Shown: piece after piece, positions 29,346 through 38,296 of the stretch
How positions within the stretch are numbered: the stretch's first letter is position 1
Layout: each line of letters begins with the position of its first letter
NCBI GenBank assembly: GCA_019429275.1
Contig: JAHYJC010000028.1
Location: 1-60,487 of the forward strand
Length of the DNA: 60,487 bases
Source: Lentimicrobium sp.
GTDB taxonomy: Bacteria; Bacteroidota; Bacteroidia; Bacteroidales; Lentimicrobiaceae
Direction of reading: 5' to 3'
Translations under genes and position numbers: made by a program
The notes under the pieces: model-generated
The model's database searches: none
Told to the model about the DNA's origin: nothing
Seen by the model: only the letters and a program-made list of their open reading frames with translations

Positions 29346-29743
29346 AGATTAAATTCCAGTTGTTTCTTCAGAAAATTCAGCCTTTTCTGGTTCATAAAAA
29401 ATGATGAAAAATATATTCTTTAAAGATAATTGAATTTTTCCCTCAAAAATCCACAAATAATCCTCCTTATATTTGAATTTATTCATTAAATGCAATTTAC
29501 CTAACTTACTTAATGCAGGTTGATTTTACTTTAATTCTAATGATAAAGAAACTGTTTCGCACTGGAAATTTTGGTCTATTAGAACCAAAGGATCATCCAA
29601 TCTCCTTCATGCAAAGCATAACTGATAAGATGTTATGCTTGTAATGCAGGATCAGATTGATTACTTTTGTTTTGACTGCGTGGATTATGGCTGGCTAAAA
29701 AATCTTCCTGAATATCAATTGCAAAATTTAATAATACCGAATC
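29346..29743. other. Divergent intergenic region between sialidase and pirin genes
   Basis: This 398-bp AT-rich spacer holds the promoters of both divergent genes. For pirin, CTTG (29638-29641), a 20-nt spacer and TACTTTTG (29662-29669) form a partial Bacteroidetes promoter. For the sialidase a TATCTTTA box occurs on the minus strand near 29420, with a poor -33 match. No repeat or RNA gene was seen. Confidence 0.4.
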
Positions 29744-30625
29744 ATGTCAAACATCAATCTTGTAATTGAAGAAAGAACTGCTGACATCGGAAAATTTCAG
29801 GTGGGCAGGCTGCTTCCTTTTCGCCTTAAAAGGATGATTGGCCCGTTTGTCTATATCGATCATATGGGTCCGGTGCTATTGATCGGGAATGAAAATATGG
29901 ATGTTTTGCCACATCCTCATATCGGTTTATCTACACTTACTTTTTTGATGGAAGGTAGTCTGATGCACAGGGATACCCTGGGCAATGAAATTGAAATCAA
30001 ACCCGGAGAGGTGAACTGGATGACTGCAGGGATTGGTATCGTTCATTCCGAGCGTACTCCGCCAATGTATCGCAACAAATCCAAAAACATTCACGGACTG
30101 CAGATCTGGGTAGCACTTCCCAAAAATCTGGAAACGATGAATCCCGGATTTTTTCAAATAGAAGCTGAGGAAATTCCCAAATGGAGCATTAACAATGCCG
30201 ATTACAAACTGATTGCCGGTGAAGCCTTTGGACAAAAATCACCAGTTCCGGTTTACAGCAAATTGTTCATGATTGAAATAAAAAGCGGTAAGGAGCATGC
30301 CTTAAATTTCGGGGAAGAGTTGTTTGGCGAAATAGGCCTGTTTATTCTTGAAGGAAGTGTTATCAGCGAAGGAATTGAGTACGGCCATAAAAAACTGCTT
30401 GTAATGGAGAAAGGTAAATTTGAGGGCTTCACTATGGCTGCAAATAGCATTATTTATATTTTTGGCGGCGAACCCTTTCCCGAAGAACGATTCATCGATT
30501 GGAACTTTGTATCGTCAAATAAAGAGCTGATTGCAAAAGCAAAACAAAAATGGATAGATCAGAAATTTGAGAAAATTCCGGGAGATGATCAGGAATTTCT
30601 ACCTTATCCTTCTTTTAAAAAATAG
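29744..30625 (+). CDS. Pirin family protein (cupin)
   Basis: Pirins are bicupin metalloproteins; some have quercetin 2,3-dioxygenase activity and others act as redox-linked regulators. The N-terminal cupin keeps all four expected iron ligands: His57 and His59 (LPHPHIGLST), His101 and Glu103 (GIVHSER). The second cupin is degenerate, as usual. Length is 293 aa, normal for the family. It is followed 20 bp later by a small DUF1801 gene in the same direction. Confidence 0.92.
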   Translation: MSNINLVIEERTADIGKFQVGRLLPFRLKRMIGPFVYIDHMGPVLLIGNENMDVLPHPHIGLSTLTFLMEGSLMHRDTLGNEIEIKPGEVNWMTAGIGIVHSERTPPMYRNKSKNIHGLQIWVALPKNLETMNPGFFQIEAEEIPKWSINNADYKLIAGEAFGQKSPVPVYSKLFMIEIKSGKEHALNFGEELFGEIGLFILEGSVISEGIEYGHKKLLVMEKGKFEGFTMAANSIIYIFGGEPFPEERFIDWNFVSSNKELIAKAKQKWIDQKFEKIPGDDQEFLPYPSFKK

Positions 30626-30645
30626 ACTGGCTGTTTTTATTAATC

Positions 30646-31020
30646 ATGGTTTTCGTCATCATTCAAAATGTGGACGCTTATATTGCTTCTTTCCCTCTGG
30701 AAGTGCGAGAAATTCTGTTTCAAATCCGTGCGATTATAAAGAAAAAAGCACCTAAAGCCATTGAAACTTTAAGCTACGGAATGCCAGCTTACAAAGTTCA
30801 TGGCAGTGTGCTCGTTTATTTCGCTGCTTTTAAAAATCACATTGGATTCTATGCCACACCTTCAGGACATGAGGAATACAAAAAAGAATTATCTGCATAT
30901 AAACAGGGCAAAGGCTCTGTTCAGTTTTCGCTCAGCAAAACTATTCCTTATGATCTGATTGGACAAATTGTGGAGTTCAGGGTTTATGAGAACGCGTTGA
31001 AAGCGAAAATAAATAAATGA
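30646..31020 (+). CDS. DUF1801 (YdhG-like) protein
   Basis: This 124-residue protein shows the short DUF1801 pattern: VDAYIASFPLEVREIL, ETLSYGMPAYK, YFAAFKNHIGFYATPSG, and KGSVQFSLSKTIPYDLI. Related proteins include the proposed iron chaperone YdhG/Fra of Bacillus, but the activity of this subgroup is unproven. It probably forms a two-gene unit with the pirin gene. Confidence 0.85.
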   Translation: MVFVIIQNVDAYIASFPLEVREILFQIRAIIKKKAPKAIETLSYGMPAYKVHGSVLVYFAAFKNHIGFYATPSGHEEYKKELSAYKQGKGSVQFSLSKTIPYDLIGQIVEFRVYENALKAKINK

Positions 31021-31059
31021 TGAAATCGGTTTAAAACTGATAAATTGACAATACCTGTC

Positions 31060-31090
31060 TTTGATTCTGCCTAAAAATGAATTATATTTG
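31060..31090 (+). promoter_or_regulatory. Bacteroidetes-type promoter of the small lipoprotein operon
   Basis: TTTG (31060-31063), a 19-nt spacer and TATATTTG (31083-31090) match the phylum consensus exactly. The start codon at 31178 is 87 bp downstream. Confidence 0.65.
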
Positions 31091-31177
31091 GATTGGTTTT
31101 TGTTTTGTGAATGTGAAATCAGAAAATAAGCCGCCTTTTAAAAACAAAGCGATAAATTAACTCAAAAAACAGAAGAG

Positions 31178-31390
31178 ATGAAAAAATGGATTTTTATAAT
31201 CCCGGTATCCATGGGATTATTGTTTGCCTGTACCGGTGGCCGGCAGAATAATGAAGCACAAAAGTTAATGGACGAAAAAACCGATGCCATTGAACAATCC
31301 ACTCTTGAGCTTGAAGAGGCCATTCAATCCTCCGAGCTGGAAATGGAAGAGGTTCAGAGTGAATTAGATACATTGTTAAACGATCTTTAA
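31178..31390 (+). CDS. Small acidic lipoprotein, coiled coil
   Basis: The 70-residue product has a lipobox (GLLFACTGG), so the mature form is about 53 residues. This is nearly all one acidic helix (EQSTLELEEAIQSSELEMEE) with heptad spacing, similar in size and layout to Lpp-like envelope spacers. I do not recognise a named family. The gene lies 10 bp before the exported coiled-coil gene and shares its promoter; the two products may interact. Confidence 0.75.
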   Translation: MKKWIFIIPVSMGLLFACTGGRQNNEAQKLMDEKTDAIEQSTLELEEAIQSSELEMEEVQSELDTLLNDL

Positions 31391-31400
31391 ACAATCAATC

Positions 31401-32288
31401 ATGAAAAAAATAATTTTGCTGGGCGCAATTGTACTTACAACTGGTGCAATGACCTTTGCCCAGGTTAAAGTGCAACAAGTTAAAAAAGAGGTTGCTGTTC
31501 AGGCTCAGGAGCAGGAAACCGGTGTGAAAGCTGTAAAGAGCCCTACAAAAACCGATCAGGCAGTCAAACAACTTCCTCCGCAGGAACCCCAGAAGGCGGA
31601 TCAGCCGGTTGTAAAACCCCCTCAGAAACCACAGAATGTTCCAACAGTTTCAACTGATCCCGCCAAAAAAGCAGCAACTCAAAAGGTACAGGCTACCGAC
31701 CAGAGTGTAAAACAGGTGCCTCAGCAAAAACTGCAGGAATTAGATGATAAGGCTTTGAAGGAGAAAGAGTTGATTAAGGAAAAAGAAAATGAGATCAACA
31801 GACAAAAGGAGGCTGAAAAACTCAGAATAGAAAAAGAGAAAAAACTTGAAGCTGAACGTAAAGTTTTGAGCCGTGAAGATGTTAAAGTTCCTGAATCGAA
31901 AGCAAAAGAACAAAAAGAATTAAAGTCTGATGAAAATCAGGGGAAAGGCAATGCTTATGGAAGAAACAAAGGCGGACTAAGTGGCAGGGAATTTGGCCAG
32001 CAACGTTCGGCCGATGCCAAAGCAGCTGCTCAGATCAAAAGAGATGAAGCACAACGCAAAATCCAGATTCAGCAGGATCAGGTCAATGCAAATGAAATAA
32101 AAATAAAGGAAGCCAGGGAAAGAGTTAAGGAACAAAGAGCCAAAGGCAAAATCTCTGCAAAAGACGAAAAAGCCAAAAATGAAAAGCTGAACCAGGCTGA
32201 AGAAAAGGTAAATGAAATGAAACGCATTATTGATAAACAAAAGACTGAACTCGAAAAACTCGATAAGGAACTTGAATCTCAAAAATAG
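31401..32288 (+). CDS. Exported Lys/Glu/Gln-rich coiled-coil protein
   Basis: A signal peptide (MKKIILLGAIVLTTGAMTFA) is followed by a low-complexity Pro/Gln/Lys segment (about 25-110) with repeated QPVVKPPQKPQ-like and VKQ(L/V)PPQ-like units, and then by long charged helices to the end (ELIKEKENEINRQKEAEKL and similar). The middle contains a Gly-rich break GKGNAYGRNKGGLSGREFG. It is predicted to be a periplasmic elongated protein. No enzyme motif is present. The strong positive charge of the repeats could bind nucleic acid, lipopolysaccharide or cell wall. Confidence 0.7.
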   Translation: MKKIILLGAIVLTTGAMTFAQVKVQQVKKEVAVQAQEQETGVKAVKSPTKTDQAVKQLPPQEPQKADQPVVKPPQKPQNVPTVSTDPAKKAATQKVQATDQSVKQVPQQKLQELDDKALKEKELIKEKENEINRQKEAEKLRIEKEKKLEAERKVLSREDVKVPESKAKEQKELKSDENQGKGNAYGRNKGGLSGREFGQQRSADAKAAAQIKRDEAQRKIQIQQDQVNANEIKIKEARERVKEQRAKGKISAKDEKAKNEKLNQAEEKVNEMKRIIDKQKTELEKLDKELESQK

Positions 32289-32312
32289 TTAAACTCCTTT
32301 CGCAATTTCAAT

Positions 32313-32346
32313 AAAAAACCGGAAAAAGCAATTTTCCGGTTTTTTA
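32313..32346. terminator. Bidirectional Rho-independent terminator
   Basis: AAAAAACCGGAAAA pairs with TTTTCCGGTTTTTT around a short loop. It sits between convergent genes ending at 32288 (+) and 32383 (-) and can serve both. Confidence 0.88.
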
Positions 32347-32382
32347 ATTATAATACCTGAAGTGACATTAAAAGCCTGAATA

Positions 32383-34848
32383 TCAGTTTTTCAATCCTTC
32401 TTTGATCCTGTCTTTCACGATTTCTGTCAGGCTTTCATAGGAGAGGCTTTCCGGGTAAACAGGTTTCAGGAAATCAATACTGATTTTGGTCCATAACCTT
32501 GGAAAATAACTACCCTTGGGCAAAGCCTTGAAAGCGCCTGAGATGGCTACCGGCACAATAGGAATTTTGAGTTCGCTTGCCAGAATGGCAAAAGTTTTCT
32601 TGAATTCGCCCATTTCTCCTGTTACTGTCCGGGTTCCTTCGGGGAAAATGATCAGGCTTCGGTTCTGCTTCAAAACTTCTGCCATTTTCTGAATGGATTC
32701 TTTCAGGTCTTTGTTCAGGTCAACAATAATAATGTTATTTCTGCTAGCCAGAAACTTCAGCCAGCGCTTGCGGATGTGTTTTTCTTTTGCATAAAAGTAA
32801 GTACGCTTCATCTGCTGATTGGTCAGGTAGGCTGCCACAAACATTCCGTCGAATGAACTCTGATGGTTGGGCGCAAGAATAAAAGGACCTTCGGGGATGT
32901 TTTCGTTACCTTTTACACGATAGCGGAAAAAGAGGTGAAAAAAGATACGGAATGAGTACATCAACCATCGCCCAAGCGCCCAGTTTCCCGGTAATTTTAG
33001 ATTTACCTTTTCCAGAATTATGTTCGTCCAGTTGATGCGGGCATCTTCCTGCCTGGTCTTGTGTTCGGCAACATATTCCGATAGCTTCCGCACATCGCCA
33101 AAGGCTGTCATGGCTACCGGTTCAATACTTACTCCGAAATTCTGTTGCAGCCATGCCTGAAATCCCACCTTATCCAGAGAATCCATTCCAAGATCCATTT
33201 CAAGGTGATGGTGCGGCCTGACCTTGCGACCTTTTTCTGATTCGAGGTATATTGCAATTAATTTAAATTCAGGACTTTCAGGAGTAGTTTCAAATTCATC
33301 TTCATGTTGTTCAACTGCAAGGTCGCTGAGACGGAAGCGCTGCAGTTTACCCAGCCGGGTGCGTGGCAGATCTTTATCGGTAAGGAAAAAACGCATGATT
33401 TTTTTGTAGGGCGAAACACTGTTATTAAATGGCTCTACAACCTGTCTGCGAAATTTTGCTTCAGCCTCCTGTGAAATGCCTTCAGTTACAGTTTCAGGAT
33501 CGGGGACAATAACGACTTGTAACATGTCATCCCTGAAAAATACGCCACAATCCTTAACCAATGGCGATTCCAGAAGTTTTGTCTCCAGTTCGGTGGGATT
33601 AACATTTTTCCCGTTTGAAAGGATGATGATCTCTTTTTTTCGCCCTGTAATGAAAAGGAAGCCGTCTTTGTCAAAATAACCCAAATCACCGGTGTAGAGC
33701 CAGCCATCCTGAAGCACTTCGGCAGTCTCTTCAGGGCGGTTGTAGTAGCCTTTCATAATGTTTGGCCCTGAAGCAAGAATTTCACCATCTTCAATGCGTA
33801 CTTTGGTATCGAACATCAATTCTCCGGGCGAACCAATTTTTACTCTGCCTGGTCTGGTAAATGTAATCATGGGGGCTGCTTCGGTCATACCGTAGCCTTC
33901 AAGTACTTCAAAACCAAGCACCTGAAAGTCATTTCCTACTTCAGGGTCAAGGGCAGCGCCTCCCGAGACCAGCACTTCAACCGCGCCACCAAGTTTTTGG
34001 TGAACTGTGTTGAATATTTTTCTGGAAAACTTCTTAGACTTCAGCTTCGATGCGATTTTAAACAACAAACGGGCAACGGCACTCTTGTTTACCTTGTCCA
34101 TGATTCCCTTGCGAATGGCAGCATAAAGCCTTGGTACCCCAATAATTACATGAATAGAATTATTGCTTAGTGTTGCCATAATATCCTCCGATGCCATGGA
34201 TGGGCTGATGGCGATGGTGGCTCCCAGGTAAAGAGGTATAACCATAGTGCCCATAAGTGGAAAAATATGGTGTAGTGGCAAAAGTACCATTACATTGGAG
34301 TCGTGACGATAAATTGGAATATGCTCTGATACGGCACTTATATTGGTTATCAGGTTACGATAGCTCAGCATCACACCTTTTGGACTGCCTGTGGTGCCCG
34401 AAGTGTAAATGATAACTGCAGTGTCCTCTTCTTCATGGTCAGGATGGCCAGTCTTGGAACCCTCACATACTTCAGACTTCTCCAGTTCATTTATTATCAG
34501 CAGTTTAGTTTCAATTCCCGATTCGTTAATGGCTTCGGTCATTTGAGCACTTTTCTCTTCAGAACAAAAGACCACCGAGGGCGACGAATCTTTCAGAATG
34601 TAGGCAACTTCTGAAGTCGAAGCCATGAAATCAATGGGAATATTCACGCCCAGTTTACTCCATGTGGCGTAAAAAGTATAAATCCAGCCTGGCCGGTTTT
34701 CTGAAAATATGACTACATGATCGCCGGGATTGATGATGAACTTTTCAGAAAAAGTCTGAATTTTCTTATGCAGATTAATATAGGAGATTTTCTCATCTCC
34801 GAAAGAAATGGCAGTTTTTTCGCCATTATATTGAAGCATGTTGTACAA
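32383..34848 (-). CDS. Acyl-CoA/ACP ligase - acyl carrier - PlsC acyltransferase fusion
   Basis: This 821-residue protein joins three activities. Residues 1 to about 510 are an AMP-forming ligase (YTSGTTGSPKGVMLSYRN near 150, GYGMTEAAP, GWLYTGDLGYFDKDGFLFITG, GRKKEIIILSNGKNVNP). Next is a carrier domain with the phosphopantetheine Ser in LGMDSLDKV (about 556). The end (about 640-821) is a PlsC-type acyltransferase with APNHQSSFDG (HX4D) and FPEGTRTVTGE. The chemistry suggested is fatty acid activation, loading on the built-in carrier and transfer to a lysophospholipid, as in E. coli Aas, but with the domain order reversed and the carrier built in. It sits alone on the minus strand. Confidence 0.9.
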   Translation of the reverse strand: MYNMLQYNGEKTAISFGDEKISYINLHKKIQTFSEKFIINPGDHVVIFSENRPGWIYTFYATWSKLGVNIPIDFMASTSEVAYILKDSSPSVVFCSEEKSAQMTEAINESGIETKLLIINELEKSEVCEGSKTGHPDHEEEDTAVIIYTSGTTGSPKGVMLSYRNLITNISAVSEHIPIYRHDSNVMVLLPLHHIFPLMGTMVIPLYLGATIAISPSMASEDIMATLSNNSIHVIIGVPRLYAAIRKGIMDKVNKSAVARLLFKIASKLKSKKFSRKIFNTVHQKLGGAVEVLVSGGAALDPEVGNDFQVLGFEVLEGYGMTEAAPMITFTRPGRVKIGSPGELMFDTKVRIEDGEILASGPNIMKGYYNRPEETAEVLQDGWLYTGDLGYFDKDGFLFITGRKKEIIILSNGKNVNPTELETKLLESPLVKDCGVFFRDDMLQVVIVPDPETVTEGISQEAEAKFRRQVVEPFNNSVSPYKKIMRFFLTDKDLPRTRLGKLQRFRLSDLAVEQHEDEFETTPESPEFKLIAIYLESEKGRKVRPHHHLEMDLGMDSLDKVGFQAWLQQNFGVSIEPVAMTAFGDVRKLSEYVAEHKTRQEDARINWTNIILEKVNLKLPGNWALGRWLMYSFRIFFHLFFRYRVKGNENIPEGPFILAPNHQSSFDGMFVAAYLTNQQMKRTYFYAKEKHIRKRWLKFLASRNNIIIVDLNKDLKESIQKMAEVLKQNRSLIIFPEGTRTVTGEMGEFKKTFAILASELKIPIVPVAISGAFKALPKGSYFPRLWTKISIDFLKPVYPESLSYESLTEIVKDRIKEGLKN

Positions 34849-34985
34849 TTCTGTTGCTTTTTAAAGGTGAAGTAAATGAATGCTGATATACAGGCTGAAT
34901 TTTGGTTTAAAATCAAAGTTTTAGCATCCCGATTCATGAGGAACCTGGATTGAATGGCGAAGTAAAGCCCCGGTCATTCTTTTTG

Positions 34986-35018
34986 CAAAGATAATCAAAT
35001 TTAGAGCAAAATACTAAA
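34986..35018 (-). promoter_or_regulatory. Promoter of the ligase-acyltransferase gene
   Basis: On the minus strand TTTA (35015-35018), a 21-nt spacer and TATCTTTG (34986-34993) fit the Bacteroidetes consensus with one mismatch in the -33 box. A leader of about 135 nt would follow. Confidence 0.5.
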
Positions 35019-35105
35019 GTTGTGGAAATAACTTACAATCAATGAGTGCTTTAGAAAAAATTTGCGGCGTTTCAATAATTTAAGCTAATGAATATCTTTA
35101 CCCGA

Positions 35106-35939
35106 TCAGGACAGTTCTTTGATTTCATTGAGCAGGCTTGCTTTCTGACGGTGATTAAGATTAAGCAAATCAATTACTTTTTCGTTATTTTTGAGATCGG
35201 AGCACAGAAGAAAGTCATTGTCGATTAGCAATTGTTTTTGTTTTTTATTTAATCCTGAAATAACTGTTACGGGGTACAAACCTGTTGTTTCTATCAGCTC
35301 TTTGAGGCTTCCCCGGCGTGGATAATCCCAACCCACCAGGTGCAGTCCGATGCATTTGCCGTAATCGGCGGCATCTTCCGAAAAGCGTGTGTTTGTAACA
35401 ACCCATCCCTGAAAGTTTTTCCCGGAATTTTCGGATTTTTTCTCTAAAACGGCTTTCACATCCAGAAACCTGGATTGAATATATAGCGGAATTTGTACAC
35501 TGCAAATCTTTCCGGCTGTATTGTGATATTTGCATTCAATGAGATTTATTTGATTTTCCCTCCCTGCTATCACATCTATCTCATGGCTCACACATTGTCC
35601 CTGAATTATTTGTCCTGTTAGCGTGTGATATCCCATCCTCCCCAATAGCGCACCTATATATTTTTCGAAAGGGTAACCAGTCGGGCCGATTTCCAGGATT
35701 GCCTGTTTGAGGCTGTATCGCGAAGCTGTTGATTTAACTTTGGCTCTGAGTAACTGAAATGCTTTCCGGTAGATGTTTTTTGTAGGAATGCCTTCAAAGA
35801 GATTCTTTTTTATTTCATTGATAATATTGTGAATCATTTCATCGGATGCTCCGGAATTTTTCAGGGAACTATACAACTTCTCCTCAGAAAACTCCTGGTT
35901 TTCGCCCGATGATTTCCTGACGGATATGGTGCTGCTCAT
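35106..35939 (-). CDS. ATP-cone plus Mrr-like restriction endonuclease-fold protein
   Basis: The N-terminal 85 residues (ISVRKSSGENQEFSEEKLYSSL, in two pieces, ending KSTASRYSLKQAIL) match the ATP-cone nucleotide-binding domain known from ribonucleotide reductases and NrdR. Residues about 90-210 carry a PD-(D/E)xK nuclease core of Mrr type: GYPFEKYIGALLGRMGY, then HEIDVIAG (Asp122) and IECKYH (Glu135, Lys137). The last 60 residues form a helical tail. The gene has its own promoter and no methylase neighbour. Nucleotide-controlled cleavage of damaged or modified DNA is a reasonable inference, not shown. Confidence 0.82.
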   Translation of the reverse strand: MSSTISVRKSSGENQEFSEEKLYSSLKNSGASDEMIHNIINEIKKNLFEGIPTKNIYRKAFQLLRAKVKSTASRYSLKQAILEIGPTGYPFEKYIGALLGRMGYHTLTGQIIQGQCVSHEIDVIAGRENQINLIECKYHNTAGKICSVQIPLYIQSRFLDVKAVLEKKSENSGKNFQGWVVTNTRFSEDAADYGKCIGLHLVGWDYPRRGSLKELIETTGLYPVTVISGLNKKQKQLLIDNDFLLCSDLKNNEKVIDLLNLNHRQKASLLNEIKELS

Positions 35940-35964
35940 AATTGGAAATTAAATAAACAGGATG

Positions 35965-35997
35965 TAAAGTTAATGAAAGATGACGAATTTAGCCAAT
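35965..35997 (-). promoter_or_regulatory. Promoter of the ATP-cone nuclease gene
   Basis: On the minus strand ATTG (35994-35997), a 21-nt spacer and TAACTTTA (35965-35972) approximate the consensus. It lies 25 bp before the start codon. Confidence 0.45.
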
Positions 35998-36027
35998 TGA
36001 ATCGATCGTCTTGCATCTGCTTTAAGA

Positions 36028-36714
36028 CTAAAGTTTAAGCCTTCTAGCCCTTTCAAAGACTTTCACAATGGCTGCCATCAGCAGGACTTCACCGGCAATA
36101 AATATCAGCCAGTTATAACTTTGAGGCGTATACTTTATGAGTCTCTCCATAATATCGATGATGGGAGTCGCAAAAATAATTCTTATATAATCAATTGTAA
36201 ATGAAAGTATTACAATCAGGCTTCCAGCTATCATCAACAGCCATGCGGAAAATTTGATTTTTACTTCAAAACCTTTCACCTGCAGATAAATGATTGTTAG
36301 TGTATAAATTATCATGGTGATGGAAAGCAGACATGGAGCAAGCACAGGCCCGACCCAGGGAACAGGAAGTAGAAACAGGATGTCCCAGTCCAACAGGCTT
36401 GCAGGCCATCCAAGTAAAAAATACAAAAATATGTAGTAGAAAATGTCCCAGATGGCGAAGCAGAATAGGAAAAAGGCAAACCGCTGTGCAAAGTTTTTTC
36501 CGGCAATGATGGCGATGGTCAGCAGCATGATCAAAGTTGATGCCTCACGCAATAATTCGGTGAGCAATATCCGGTTTTCCAGCGGAACAAGCGGAAAGAT
36601 AAATCCATCGGGATAATATAGCGACCTCAGGTAGACTACCACCGCCGATTCCATAAATCCCATGGCAATGCTGAAGACCAGGAGCAGGAATAAGATTTTG
36701 TAAACTGGTTTCAT
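36028..36714 (-). CDS. Unrecognised multi-pass membrane protein
   Basis: The 228-residue product has about six to seven hydrophobic segments separated by short loops (for example ILFLLLVFSIAMGFMESAVV, FAFFLFCFAIWDIFYYIFLY, LLMIAGSLIVILSFTIDYI). No family motif was recognised; a conserved-looking MGFMESAVVVYLR occurs after the first helix. It is the last gene of a four-gene minus-strand operon and starts 14 bp after the SDR gene, so it is likely linked to the same lipid or sugar modification, but the role is unknown. Confidence 0.6.
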   Translation of the reverse strand: MKPVYKILFLLLVFSIAMGFMESAVVVYLRSLYYPDGFIFPLVPLENRILLTELLREASTLIMLLTIAIIAGKNFAQRFAFFLFCFAIWDIFYYIFLYFLLGWPASLLDWDILFLLPVPWVGPVLAPCLLSITMIIYTLTIIYLQVKGFEVKIKFSAWLLMIAGSLIVILSFTIDYIRIIFATPIIDIMERLIKYTPQSYNWLIFIAGEVLLMAAIVKVFERARRLKL

Positions 36715-36728
36715 CGTTCAGGAAAAAG

Positions 36729-37547
36729 TCAATGCATGCGTGCTTCAAATTTTTTGATGTTTTTTATGATTAGTTTCTCAACCATCATTGGAAACCGGGG
36801 CTGCAGGAAGGCATTTAGCTTTCCCAGCGGAGTCAGAACCGTGATGAATTTTCTTTTGGTGATATTTTTTATTACAGCCAGAGCAACCGATTCCTTTGAT
36901 TTCACATCTTTATTGTCCCTTGTTTTTAGCACCCTGGCTGATCCATCGGCTTCGATGGTTTCTTTTCCTGCATCAATTTCAGTGATTCCAACATAAATTA
37001 AACCAACATGGATGTTATTCCGGTGCTCTTCAATGCGTATGGATTCAGCCAGTGCCCTTAGCGCCATTTTTGAGGCACTGTATGCCGAAGTTCCGGGCAG
37101 TCCCCTTATCCCGGCGAGGCTGGAAATAAATACAATACTGCCCTGGCTTTCCCGCAAATACGGGATAGCCGGAATCGTTGGATTTGCCACACCAAGCACA
37201 TTGCTGTCGAAAATGGTTTTAAAAACCACCGGATTCAGGTCAGCCACATTGCCACGCATCGATACTCCAACATTGTTGATGAGGATGTCTATTTTTCCAA
37301 AATGCTGAATTGCTTCATCAATCAGTGCTTTCCCACCTTCGGGCAATGACACATCGGCGCAAACACTGATTACGTTTTCATGTATGCTTTTGATCTCTTT
37401 TTCAGCCTCATTCAGCCTTTCAATGTTTCTTCCGTTGAGAACAATAAATGCTCCCCGGCTTGCCAGTTGATTGGCAAGCTCCCTGCCAATACCACGGCCC
37501 GATCCGGTGATTACAGCTACTTTCCCTTTAAAATCATAAGTACTCAT
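36729..37547 (-). CDS. Short-chain dehydrogenase/reductase
   Basis: This is an SDR of 272 aa: TGSGRGIGRELA, NNVGVSMRG, Ser in VFISSLAGIRG, and YSASKMAL with the catalytic Tyr and Lys. The C-terminal extension (ITVLTPLGKLNAFLQPRFP) occurs in SDRs acting on lipid-like substrates. I start it at ATG 37547 (MSTYDFKGKVAV). The frame stays open for 75 more codons upstream, but those overlap the CPBP gene in another frame and lack SDR similarity. With this start it overlaps the CPBP gene by 4 bp, so the two are translationally coupled. Confidence 0.87.
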   Translation of the reverse strand: MSTYDFKGKVAVITGSGRGIGRELANQLASRGAFIVLNGRNIERLNEAEKEIKSIHENVISVCADVSLPEGGKALIDEAIQHFGKIDILINNVGVSMRGNVADLNPVVFKTIFDSNVLGVANPTIPAIPYLRESQGSIVFISSLAGIRGLPGTSAYSASKMALRALAESIRIEEHRNNIHVGLIYVGITEIDAGKETIEADGSARVLKTRDNKDVKSKESVALAVIKNITKRKFITVLTPLGKLNAFLQPRFPMMVEKLIIKNIKKFEARMH

Positions 37548-38296
37548 GTTTGCGATCTTTTGTAATGGATGTCGGGATGAAATTTCAAAGCTGTAAAGCT
37601 GTTGGTCAATGCCATGCCCAAATGAACCAGAAAAGCAATCCAGATTGTTCCTGACTTGATGGTAAGAATGCACAGAACCAGGCCAAGGGGAATGGCTCCC
37701 AGGGTTTCTGTCAGGCCTTTCGGGATGTGTGTGGCCGAATACAGCGCAACGTTGATTGCAATAGCGGTCCATATACCGAGGCTTGCTGCCAGCGGAAACA
37801 ACAGAACTCCTCTGAAGAGAAATTCATAGCCCAGAAGATACAGAGCCCATCCAGCAATGTTTATCCCTACAGTCCTGTTTGTCCAGATGACAGCCCTGAT
37901 CATTGGATAATTTACGAGGTTCTCAGGTTTTTGAGCACTGATGTAGGCCAGCGGAATAACAACAATCCATAAACCCACAGTCCATAAAACCGAGTACATG
38001 GTAGTTTCAGGAATCCAGTTCACTCCCAGGTTGGCCAATGAATAATCAGGCACCATTAAAAGAAAAAGCAATGCCGGTAGAACTCCCATTGTTATAAAGC
38101 CGAAAATCCGGTTAAAGGTGATGTGGTTTACCGATGCCTGATCAGAATCTGTTTTTTGATAAAAATATTTCCTGACTTTTGCCGAACCGGCAGTAAACCA
38201 GTAGATAATAAAAAACAGAATGGCGGAAATTATGGGTACTACCGTTTCCTGATCGCCTTTCTGCCAGGATAAGTCAATTCCCAAAGATTGTATCAT
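37544..38296 (-). CDS. CPBP (CAAX/Abi) family intramembrane protease homologue
   Basis: The 250-residue protein has seven to eight membrane helices. The family motif EExxxR appears as YEFLFRG, so the first Glu is replaced by Tyr. The second motif is YSATHIP (usual FxxxH), and the third His is in FLVHLGMALTN. The changed first motif makes full glutamic protease activity doubtful. Members of this family process prenylated proteins, bacteriocins or immunity factors. It overlaps its neighbours on both sides by 4 bp, which places it in a tightly coupled operon with a sugar-nucleotide-like epimerase and an SDR. Confidence 0.78.
   Translation of the reverse strand: MIQSLGIDLSWQKGDQETVVPIISAILFFIIYWFTAGSAKVRKYFYQKTDSDQASVNHITFNRIFGFITMGVLPALLFLLMVPDYSLANLGVNWIPETTMYSVLWTVGLWIVVIPLAYISAQKPENLVNYPMIRAVIWTNRTVGINIAGWALYLLGYEFLFRGVLLFPLAASLGIWTAIAINVALYSATHIPKGLTETLGAIPLGLVLCILTIKSGTIWIAFLVHLGMALTNSFTALKFHPDIHYKRSQT

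Noticed and set aside
37548-37772. 75-codon N-terminal extension of the SDR at 36729
   Set aside because: It overlaps the CPBP gene in another frame and lacks similarity to SDRs; the ATG at 37547 gives a normal N-terminus.
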